Assembly (NCBI GenBank): GCA_017415185.1
Contig: JAFQHZ010000033.1
Location: 1-64,000, forward strand
Reading direction: 5' to 3'
Source of the DNA: Candidatus Gastranaerophilales bacterium
Lineage (GTDB): Bacteria > Cyanobacteriota > Vampirovibrionia > Gastranaerophilales > Gastranaerophilaceae
Length of the DNA: 64,000 nt
Shown here: positions 42,601 to 49,211 of the stretch, in pieces
How the letters are laid out: each line of letters begins with the position of its first letter
Numbering within the stretch: the first letter of the stretch is position 1
Notes under the pieces: generated by a model
Told to the model about the DNA's origin: nothing
Databases searched by the model: none
The model's input: the letters and a program-made list of their open reading frames with translations, nothing else
Position numbers and translations under genes: made by a program

Positions 42601-42928
42601 TTTCTTCTAAAACCCCAGCTTTGTCTAATTCGCAAGCTAGATTTAGCGCAGTTTGTCCGCCAAGCGTTGCAATCAAGCCTTGTGGACGTTCTTTTTTTAT
42701 AATTTCAGTCAAAGATTCAACAGTCAAAGGCTCGATATAGACTTTGTCTGCGATTTCTTCGTCTGTCATAATTGTTGCAGGATTTGAATTAACAAGGACA
42801 ATTTCGATTTTTTCTTCTTTTAATGCTCGACATGCTTGAACGCCTGCATAGTCAAATTCGGCAGCTTGTCCGATTACAATTGGACCAGAACCGATTACAA
42901 GTACTTTTTTAAGAGATTTATCTTTCAT
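39692..42928 (-). CDS. carB: Carbamoyl-phosphate synthase large subunit
   Basis: The 1078 residues match full-length CarB. It uses two ATP to make carbamoyl phosphate from bicarbonate and ammonia. Both ATP-grasp halves are present: [20 protein letters not shown] at the start and [20 protein letters not shown] at about 555, [12 protein letters not shown] / [13 protein letters not shown], and [20 protein letters not shown]. A C-terminal allosteric MGS-like domain ends the protein. It overlaps carA by 11 bases. Its ammonia would normally come through CarA, whose glutaminase site here is degenerate. Confidence 0.97.
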   Translation of the reverse strand: [1078 protein letters not shown]

Positions 42929-44024
42929 TTTTTACCTCGTTAAGTCTATCAATGTCTTTTTGAGCAATATTTATCCATTCGTCAAATATTATTTTGCCGT
43001 CTTGAGAGCCCGCTGCGCCTTCTGGATTGAATTGAACAGCATAAACGCTTAAACTATTTATTTCAAAACCTTCGATTGAATTATCGTTCAAGTTTTTGTG
43101 AGTTGGGCGCATAAATTTTGTCATATTTTCGCTATCAATAACGTATCCGTGGTTTTGTGCTGTCATTATGACTTTATTGTTTTCAAGATTAATTACAGGA
43201 TAGCTTCCTCCACGATGTCCGTGTCTCAATTTTGAAACAGAAGCGCCAGAGGCGAGTGCTAGTAATTCGCAACCCAAAGAAATTCCAAAGATTGGAAGTT
43301 TGCCCATCATTTGTCTGATTTGAGCTATTTGGAATGTATAGTTGTTTGGGTTTCCTGGTCCGCTTGATAAAAATACTGCATCGAAATCGTTTTCCAAAAT
43401 TTCTTTTGCTTCAATTGTTGCAGGATAAACTGTTATTCTGCAATTTCTTTTTGCAAGTTCAGTTAAAACGCTTTTTTTAGTTCCATAATCAATGAAAGCA
43501 ACGTTAATTTTTCCTTGCGGATTGTAGACATATCTGCTTGTTGGGCTAACATCTAACAAGACATCTTCTTTGATTTTGAACATTTGAATGTCTCTTATTT
43601 TATCTCTTGCAAATTCGCTATCAACATCGTTTGAAGTTATAAAAGCGGTCATTGTACCGAATTCTGTTAATTTTTTAACAAGGCTTCTTGTGTCAATATT
43701 TTCAAGAGCAACGACATTATTTTTTTTCAAATAGCTTGATAGGGTTTCTTTTGATTTATAATGGCTTTCTTGTTTTGAATAGTTTTTTACAACTAAACCG
43801 GCAAGATGTGTTGCATCAGATTCAAAATCAAAATCATTAATTCCGCAATTGCCAATTTCAGGATACGCCATAACGACAATTTGTTTTGCATTGGCAGGGT
43901 CTGAGATTACTTCTTGATAGCCCGAGGAAAGTGTATTGAAAACAACTTCTCCTTCGTATCCTCCCAAAGCTCCAAAGGAATCTCCTTTTAAAACAGTTCC
44001 ATCTTGAAGAATTAATGTACCCAT
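42918..44024 (-). CDS. carA: Carbamoyl-phosphate synthase small subunit with lost glutaminase triad
   Basis: The 368 residues give the full CarA architecture: N-terminal domain (LILQDGTVLKGDSFGALGGY) and a GATase domain from about 172. The nucleophile motif GICLGHQ of active enzymes reads GISLGCE: Ser249 (codon TCT at 43278-43280) replaces Cys. The catalytic His motif HPE reads NPE: Asn333 replaces His, while Glu335 remains. The surrounding text (MTAQNHGYVID, LNDNSIEGF) is well conserved, so the gene is not decaying. The expected result is no glutamine hydrolysis and use of free ammonia, as in mammalian CPS I, which also has Ser at the nucleophile. The ATG overlaps the pyrF stop (TAATG). Confidence 0.93.
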   Translation of the reverse strand: MGTLILQDGTVLKGDSFGALGGYEGEVVFNTLSSGYQEVISDPANAKQIVVMAYPEIGNCGINDFDFESDATHLAGLVVKNYSKQESHYKSKETLSSYLKKNNVVALENIDTRSLVKKLTEFGTMTAFITSNDVDSEFARDKIRDIQMFKIKEDVLLDVSPTSRYVYNPQGKINVAFIDYGTKKSVLTELAKRNCRITVYPATIEAKEILENDFDAVFLSSGPGNPNNYTFQIAQIRQMMGKLPIFGISLGCELLALASGASVSKLRHGHRGGSYPVINLENNKVIMTAQNHGYVIDSENMTKFMRPTHKNLNDNSIEGFEINSLSVYAVQFNPEGAAGSQDGKIIFDEWINIAQKDIDRLNEVKNER

Positions 44025-44758
44025 TATATGTTTTCTCCTTGAATTTCTTTGTAAATTTTTTCGATTGCTTCAATTTTGTTTTCAGCCGAAGTTACTGCTC
44101 TTCCAAGAACGATAAAATCAGCTCCATCTTTAATTGCGCCAGATGGTGTAGCTATTCTTTGTTGGTCATTAGTAGCAGACCATGCTGGTCTTATTCCTGG
44201 AGTTAGAACAATAAAATCTTCTCCAAGTTCTTTTTTGATTGCTTTTAATTCTTTTGCACTTGCAACGACGCCATCAAGCCCTGCTAACTTAGCATTTTTT
44301 GCTAATTGTATAACAAAATCTTCAACAGATTTTGTGTTTGACAATTCGTTTGTTAGGGTTTGTTGATTAATGCTTGTTAAAACAGTTACAGCCAGAACTA
44401 ACGGCTTTTTCTTTCCATATTTTTGTGCAGCTTCAAGTGCTCCTTTTTTTGCTGCCTTCATCATTTCAATTCCGCCAGTAGCATGAACATTGAAAAAATT
44501 TGCGCCATTTTTAATAACGTTATATGAAGCTTTTTCAACTGTGTTTGGAATATCGTGCAATTTGACGTCTAAAAAGAAATCAGAATTTTTTTCTTTAATA
44601 TAATTAACTATTTCTAAGCCATATCCGCAAAACAATTGCAAGCCAACTTTGAATGTACCAATATATGGACTTAATTCGTCAACCAATTTTTTAGCAACTT
44701 CAATATCTTCTACATCAAGCGCCAAAACAAGCTTTTTCTTAATTTCTTCGTTAATCAT
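44024..44758 (-). CDS. pyrF: Orotidine-5'-phosphate decarboxylase
   Basis: This enzyme catalyses the last step to UMP. The 244 residues carry the catalytic D-K-H-D block FLDVKLHDIPNTVEKA, with LALDVEDIEVAKKLVDELS at the start and LTPGIRPAW near the phosphate site. GRAVTSAENKIEAIEKIYKE closes the barrel. It overlaps pyrC by 8 bases and carA by one base. Confidence 0.96.
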   Translation of the reverse strand: MINEEIKKKLVLALDVEDIEVAKKLVDELSPYIGTFKVGLQLFCGYGLEIVNYIKEKNSDFFLDVKLHDIPNTVEKASYNVIKNGANFFNVHATGGIEMMKAAKKGALEAAQKYGKKKPLVLAVTVLTSINQQTLTNELSNTKSVEDFVIQLAKNAKLAGLDGVVASAKELKAIKKELGEDFIVLTPGIRPAWSATNDQQRIATPSGAIKDGADFIVLGRAVTSAENKIEAIEKIYKEIQGENI

Positions 44759-45743
44759 TGATGATTATTCCTTTCAGTTTCATTCCTTTGTAAGGTGAAA
44801 TTTTGCATTTTGTTTTAAATTGAGAAGGTGCAACAATCCATTCTTCTTCTAGGGCAACTTTTATCATTTTTTTGTTGTTTATTCCTAGGATTCGTCTTGG
44901 ATTGTATGCCATTTTTTCTAATGTTTTTTCTAATCCTAATAATTCATAAGATAGAGAAAAGGCTGTTTCTAGCCCTGTTATTCCGTTTGGAGATTCTAAA
45001 TATGGTTTTAGTTTTTCTTCGTCGCTATGGGGTGCGTGATCTGTTGCAATTACGTCAATTGTTCCATCCAAAAGTCCTGCCATTACTGCCCTTTTGTCTA
45101 TTTCAGAACCAAGTGCAGGATTCATTTTGTATCTTCCTGTTGTATCGATATCATCCCTTGTGAACGTGAAATAATGCGGAGCTGTTTCTGCTGTGATTTT
45201 TAGACCTTGTTTTTTAGCATTTCTTATTAAATCAATGCTTTCTTTTTTTGAAATATGACAAAAATGCAAACGAGGCTTAAAACCTTCTTCTTTTGCTTTG
45301 GCGAACATTTCAATTTGCCAAGAAACTTCTGAAGATTCGTTTTCACAATGTGACAAAATTAATTCTTCGCTTTTTAAAGCTTTCAAAAAAACATCTTTGT
45401 CTAATAAAGGCAAGCCGTCATTGGAAAAGCCAATTGCTCCAGCTGTTTTTAATTCTTTAAAATCGACAAGTTCAAGACTATCAAGATTTTTCGTGATTGC
45501 AGCAATTGGATAAATTTCAAATTTGTATTTTTTTGCTTTTTCTAAAATTTGTTTGATTACATTTGGATTATCAGTTACAGGAGAAGTGTTTGGCATTGTG
45601 CAAACGCCAGCGAAACCGCCTGCACGAGCAGAGGCTATTCCTGTTTCGATTGTTTCTTTGTATGTGAATCCTGGTTCTCTAAAATGCACATGCATATCTA
45701 TTAAAGAAGGAATTTGTGTGATTTTATAGTCTTTTTTAGCCAT
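44751..45743 (-). CDS. pyrC: Dihydroorotase (compact type I-like)
   Basis: The enzyme cyclises carbamoyl aspartate. Metal-site residues are present: IDMHVHFREPG (H18, H20), GFSNDGLPLL (Asp), LILSHCEN (His), LHFCHISKKES (His) and IDVIATDHAPHS (Asp). At 330 residues it is about 100 shorter than usual type I enzymes. It begins almost directly at the HxH strand, lacking the N-terminal beta domain, and the loop between HCE and HFCH is trimmed. The catalytic set appears intact. It lies one base after pyrB and overlaps pyrF. Confidence 0.9.
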   Translation of the reverse strand: MAKKDYKITQIPSLIDMHVHFREPGFTYKETIETGIASARAGGFAGVCTMPNTSPVTDNPNVIKQILEKAKKYKFEIYPIAAITKNLDSLELVDFKELKTAGAIGFSNDGLPLLDKDVFLKALKSEELILSHCENESSEVSWQIEMFAKAKEEGFKPRLHFCHISKKESIDLIRNAKKQGLKITAETAPHYFTFTRDDIDTTGRYKMNPALGSEIDKRAVMAGLLDGTIDVIATDHAPHSDEEKLKPYLESPNGITGLETAFSLSYELLGLEKTLEKMAYNPRRILGINNKKMIKVALEEEWIVAPSQFKTKCKISPYKGMKLKGIIIND

Positions 45744-45744
45744 T

Positions 45745-46635
45745 TTAAAGCCCTTGTGCAGACAATAGCATGTCTAAAATTGCCATTCTGACGAAAACGC
45801 CGTTTTTTGCTTGGTGCAAAATTGTTCTTGCGTTTTGCATTTCTAAAACATCAGAAGCAATTTCAATATTTTTATTAATTGGACCAGGGTGCATCAAAAA
45901 CGCCGCATAAGGCAGATTGTCTTTTGTAATTTGATAGTTTTTAATGTAGCTTTCAATATCAATATGTTCTTGTATTCTTTCTTTTTGAATGCGAAGAGCC
46001 ATTATGATATCAGCTTCGTTAAATGCTTCCTTTAAATTTGTATGATATTCAACGCCTTCAATTTTTTCGCCAATAAGGTTTTCAGGTGCTAGACATCTAA
46101 TTTTTACATTGAATTTTTTTAATAATGCAATATTAGACATTGCAACTCGAGAATGAGCAATATCGCCAACAATTGTGAGTGTTATATTGCTCAAAGTTAA
46201 AAAATGTTTTTTTATTGTGTAAAAGTCTAATAATGCTTGAGTTGGATGGGAATTAGTTCCAGAACCTGCATTTATAAAGGAAATATCTTGGTAATATTTT
46301 TTTGAAGCTAATTCTTTTATTAAATTATTGTCGCTATGTCGCATAACAATTGCATTTATGCCAATTGCACAAAGATTGTTAATTGTGTCATATAAGTCTT
46401 CGCCTTTGTTTAGCGAAGAAGTGTCTGCACAAAAATCATATTTATTTGCGTTTAGTTTATTTATCGCCATTTCAAATGACATTTTTGTTCTTGTTGAATT
46501 TTCAAAAAACATTGTAGCAACATGTGCATTTAAATGATTTGATTTTCTGATTCCTTTTTCAAATTCGGATGCTCTTGTATAAATTTGATTTATTTCTTCT
46601 GCTGTTAGGTTGTTAATATCTAATAAATGTTTCAT
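45745..46635 (-). CDS. pyrB: Aspartate carbamoyltransferase catalytic subunit
   Basis: This enzyme makes carbamoyl aspartate. The 296 residues include the carbamoyl-phosphate loop FFENSTRTKMSFE (Asn where Pro is usual), KGEDLYDT, VMRHSDN, SHPTQALLDFYTI, GDIAHSRVAMSN, ALRIQKERI and LMHPGPINKNIEI. All recognised active-site positions are present. No regulatory subunit gene (pyrI) is near. It is separated from pyrE by an 82-base spacer related to the dispersed elements. Confidence 0.95.
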   Translation of the reverse strand: MKHLLDINNLTAEEINQIYTRASEFEKGIRKSNHLNAHVATMFFENSTRTKMSFEMAINKLNANKYDFCADTSSLNKGEDLYDTINNLCAIGINAIVMRHSDNNLIKELASKKYYQDISFINAGSGTNSHPTQALLDFYTIKKHFLTLSNITLTIVGDIAHSRVAMSNIALLKKFNVKIRCLAPENLIGEKIEGVEYHTNLKEAFNEADIIMALRIQKERIQEHIDIESYIKNYQITKDNLPYAAFLMHPGPINKNIEIASDVLEMQNARTILHQAKNGVFVRMAILDMLLSAQGL

Positions 46636-46717
46636 TCTCTTTTCCTTTTGTGATATGGTCTTCGTGCTTGTTGCCTATTTGGTGTAGCCGTTTTATATAT
46701 TACCCAATTTGTTTGGG
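46636..46717 (-). repeat. Intergenic spacer with hairpin between pyrE and pyrB (possible element)
   Basis: ACCCAA (46702-46707) pairs with TTGGGT (46713-46718, touching the pyrE stop). On the minus strand AAACGGC, GGCAACAAGCACGAAG and CCATATCACAAA follow, which partly resemble GGCAACGAGCGAC...ATGACGAAG in the flgG-flgA element. Every other junction in this operon is tight, so the gap stands out. Membership in the element family is tentative. Confidence 0.35.
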
Positions 46718-47296
46718 TTATTTTCCTGTGCGGCTTCCTGGTTTAACTAGCTCTATTCCTTCTTTGCATAGTGGGCAATTTTCTGGCTCATAAGTCACAG
46801 GAGAAGATTGAAGGAGTGAATAAATTTTAAATTTATCATCCATTTTTCCTTGAGTTCTATCAACAATGCAGCCAACTCCAACAACTTCGCATTCAAATTC
46901 TTTGATTGCGTCCATTGTTTCAAAAATTGTTCGAGCAGTTGTGATAACATCTTCAATGATTACTACTTTTTCGCCTTTTTTGAGTTGATATCCTCGTCTT
47001 AATTGCATTTCGCCATCTTTTCTTTCAACGAAAAGGTTTCTTTTTTTGCATTGTTTTGCTGTTTCATATCCAAAAATTACAGCACCAATTGCAGGAGCAA
47101 CAATTGTATCGAATTCGATATTTTTTAATTTATCCGCTAAAACACTAGCCAAAGCTTCAACGATATCTGGGTATTGATATAGCTTTGCGCATTGGAAATA
47201 TGTGTCTGAATGAAGTCCGCTTGTAAGGCAGAAATGTCCTGATAATAGGCCTTCGGCACGCAAAAGAAGTTCTTTAACATCAACATTATTAGTCAT
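46718..47296 (-). CDS. pyrE: Orotate phosphoribosyltransferase
   Basis: This enzyme attaches PRPP to orotate to give OMP. The 192 residues include ERKDGEMQLRRGYQL (flexible catalytic loop), VVIIEDVITTARTIFE (the PRPP loop, which reads TTARTI where TTGGS is usual) and VGCIVDRTQGK. A short C-terminal extension with CPLC and KPGSRTGK is present, as in several PyrE lineages. It overlaps pyrD by 8 bases. Confidence 0.93.
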   Translation of the reverse strand: MTNNVDVKELLLRAEGLLSGHFCLTSGLHSDTYFQCAKLYQYPDIVEALASVLADKLKNIEFDTIVAPAIGAVIFGYETAKQCKKRNLFVERKDGEMQLRRGYQLKKGEKVVIIEDVITTARTIFETMDAIKEFECEVVGVGCIVDRTQGKMDDKFKIYSLLQSSPVTYEPENCPLCKEGIELVKPGSRTGK

Positions 47297-48230
47297 TTTG
47301 TATTGCTCCTTTAAGTTCGTTAAAATCTTTAAAATTGTTTTTTGTCATAAATTCGCTTAATTCTTGAGCTAAATTTGTGCAAATTCCTGGGTCTATGAAG
47401 TTTGCTGTTCCAATTTGGAATGCGTCAGCGCCAACAGCCAAAAATTCAAGCAAATCTTGAAATTTTGTAATTCCGCCCATTGCAATAACAGGGATTTTTA
47501 CCACCTGTTTAATTTGAGAAATCATATATAGCGCAACAGGCTTTATGCAAGAGCCTGAAAGACCGCCTTGAACTGTCTTTTTGATAAATTTATTTCCAAC
47601 ATAATTGACGTCTACTCCAAGACCTCGAAGTGTGTTTATTGCGCTAATGCAATCTGCTCCAGCTTGCTCTACTGCTGTTGCCAGAGGTTTTATATCCTGA
47701 GTGTTTGGAGAGAGTTTGACAATTAAAAAGCCATCGTAATTTTTTCTTATTTTTTTGGTTAATTCAAATAATGCGTTTGGGTTTAAACCAAATTCTAAGC
47801 ATCCTTGTTTAACATTAGGACAAGAAACGTTTACTTCAAGAGCTTTGATTTCGTATTCGTTTGCAATTGCTGCAAGTCTTTCGTAGTCTTCAGTTGTTGA
47901 GCCTGCAATATTTAATAAAAAATCGATATTTTTTTGTTTTAATTTTGGCAGTTTTTCTAATAAAAAAGTTTGAATGCCAACATTTTCAAGCCCTATGCGG
48001 TTAATCATTCCGCCTTGTACTTCAAAGATTCTATCTCCTGAATTTCCAGGGCGTTTTTCAAGGGTTATTCCTTTTGTTGAAATTGCCCCAAGGCAATTAA
48101 GGTCTATAAAGCTTTCGTATTCGTCAACATATCCATAAGTTCCAGAAGCTCCGATTATTGGTGTTTTAAGGATTAGGGATTTATCGTTTTTGGAATTTAA
48201 TAGCGTTGTTTTTAAATTTTCTAATCCCAT
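47289..48230 (-). CDS. pyrD: Dihydroorotate dehydrogenase, class 1B catalytic subunit
   Basis: This enzyme oxidises dihydroorotate to orotate using FMN and, through PyrK, NAD. The start at 48230 (GAGG before it) gives MGLENLKTTLLNSK and 313 residues; the 13 extra codons upstream lie in pyrK. It has GASGTYGYVDEYESF, ALEVNVSCPNVKQGC with the class 1 catalytic Cys, INTLRGLGVDV, GGLSGSCIKPVAL and IPVIAMGGI. The presence of PyrK assigns class 1B. It overlaps pyrK by 10 bases and pyrE by 8. Confidence 0.95.
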   Translation of the reverse strand: MGLENLKTTLLNSKNDKSLILKTPIIGASGTYGYVDEYESFIDLNCLGAISTKGITLEKRPGNSGDRIFEVQGGMINRIGLENVGIQTFLLEKLPKLKQKNIDFLLNIAGSTTEDYERLAAIANEYEIKALEVNVSCPNVKQGCLEFGLNPNALFELTKKIRKNYDGFLIVKLSPNTQDIKPLATAVEQAGADCISAINTLRGLGVDVNYVGNKFIKKTVQGGLSGSCIKPVALYMISQIKQVVKIPVIAMGGITKFQDLLEFLAVGADAFQIGTANFIDPGICTNLAQELSEFMTKNNFKDFNELKGAIQND

Positions 48231-48943
48231 ACAACCTCGCTTCCTTTGAAAACTGGTCCATCTTGGCATACAGACCCATAAACAATTCCGTTATCTTTGT
48301 GTAATCTTATAACGCAACCTCTGCAAACGCCAATTGAACAAGCCATTGTTTTTTCCATCGCAACATAGCTTTTGATTTTTAAATCTTTTGCTAATTGTGC
48401 AATTTTTTTCAAGACTATTGTTGGACCGCAAGAATATATTAAGTCTATATTTTTTTCTTTAATCAATTTTTCGAGATTATCCAAAACGCTTCCGCCGATG
48501 ATATTTTCATCGCTTCCTTGGATTACTTCGTTGTTTTCTTTGAAACCAGAGATTAAATAGTTATTTATTCCTTCTTTGTTTAATTCTTTTTTTAGAAATA
48601 GCATTGGCGCTATTCCAATTCCTGCGCCAACAAGAAGGCAATTTTTGTTTTCTAAACTGAAGCGATTTCCATTTGGACCGAGGAATTTAATTTTGTCTCC
48701 AGTATTTAAATTTTTTAAATATTGCGTGCCTTCGCCTTTTAATTTGAAAAGTATGGTTAGGATTTTTGTTTCTTCATCAAAATCGCTAATTGAAAAAGGT
48801 CTTCGAAGGGTTTTGTTTGGACAAAGAATTGAAATAAATTGCCCAGAATGTGCATTTTTGAGCTTTGATTCAATTTTCATTTCAAAGGTGTTTAGTGCAA
48901 TATTTTTTATTGATTTAATTGTTCCAGTATAATCTTTTTTCAT
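48221..48943 (-). CDS. pyrK: Dihydroorotate dehydrogenase electron-transfer subunit
   Basis: PyrK passes electrons from PyrD to NAD through FAD and a 2Fe-2S cluster. The start at 48943 gives MKKDYTGTIKSIKN and 240 residues; the longer in-frame version would begin inside the leader hairpin. The FAD site is RRPFSISDFDEETK, the NAD-binding region GAGIGIAPMLFLKKEL, and the cluster ligands are in MACSIGVCRGCVIRLH with a fourth Cys in VYGSVCQDGPVF. It is the first gene of the pyrimidine operon. Its ATG overlaps the stop of a 7-codon leader ORF (ATGA). Confidence 0.94.
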   Translation of the reverse strand: MKKDYTGTIKSIKNIALNTFEMKIESKLKNAHSGQFISILCPNKTLRRPFSISDFDEETKILTILFKLKGEGTQYLKNLNTGDKIKFLGPNGNRFSLENKNCLLVGAGIGIAPMLFLKKELNKEGINNYLISGFKENNEVIQGSDENIIGGSVLDNLEKLIKEKNIDLIYSCGPTIVLKKIAQLAKDLKIKSYVAMEKTMACSIGVCRGCVIRLHKDNGIVYGSVCQDGPVFKGSEVVWD

Positions 48944-49063
48944 TTTATTTTCCGTTTTTTCATAAAAAAAAGAAGGCAAAAACCTTCCTTTTCATACTTC
49001 ATTTTATATTTATTTTTTTAATTAAAACTGCTCTCATATTCATACCAATTTTTCTAAATTATA
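48940..49063 (-). promoter_or_regulatory. Pyrimidine-operon leader: promoter, mini-ORFs and terminator before pyrK
   Basis: On the minus strand a TATAAT (49063-49058) has TTTATA 17 bases upstream. A 14-codon ORF runs 49043-48999. An 11-codon ORF (MKRKVFAFFFL, 48995-48960) runs straight through a terminator hairpin (AAAAGGAAGG / CCTTCTTTTT, one G-U pair) and its T8 tract at 48964-48971. A 7-codon ORF (48963-48940) then overlaps both its predecessor and pyrK. A terminator 20 bases before the first structural gene suggests attenuation. The small ORFs lack good ribosome-binding sites. Confidence 0.5.
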
Positions 49064-49144
49064 CTTCAAGAAAATAAATTTATAAACAATTTTTTTAAAA
49101 AATATAAAATATGTAAATATTTGTTAAGAATAGGGTTAGATTCC

Positions 49145-49171
49145 TAAAGAATAAGAATATTAAGTCGATGG
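49145..49171 (+). promoter_or_regulatory. Sigma-28-like promoter before the 1021-residue gene
   Basis: TAAA (49145-49148), 15 bases, then GTCGATGG (49164-49171). The TAAAG at the -35 position and the 11-base inner spacing fit the FliA pattern. It lies 44 bases upstream of the ATG. It is one of three TAAA-N15-GTCGA sites in the window. Confidence 0.45.
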
Positions 49172-49211
49172 CTTATTTACATATATTTATTAAAAAGGTG
49201 TGGGTATTATT

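Noticed and set aside
46702-46718. Terminator between pyrE and pyrB
   Set aside because: The hairpin has no T run after it on the minus strand, and the genes on both sides belong to one pathway operon.
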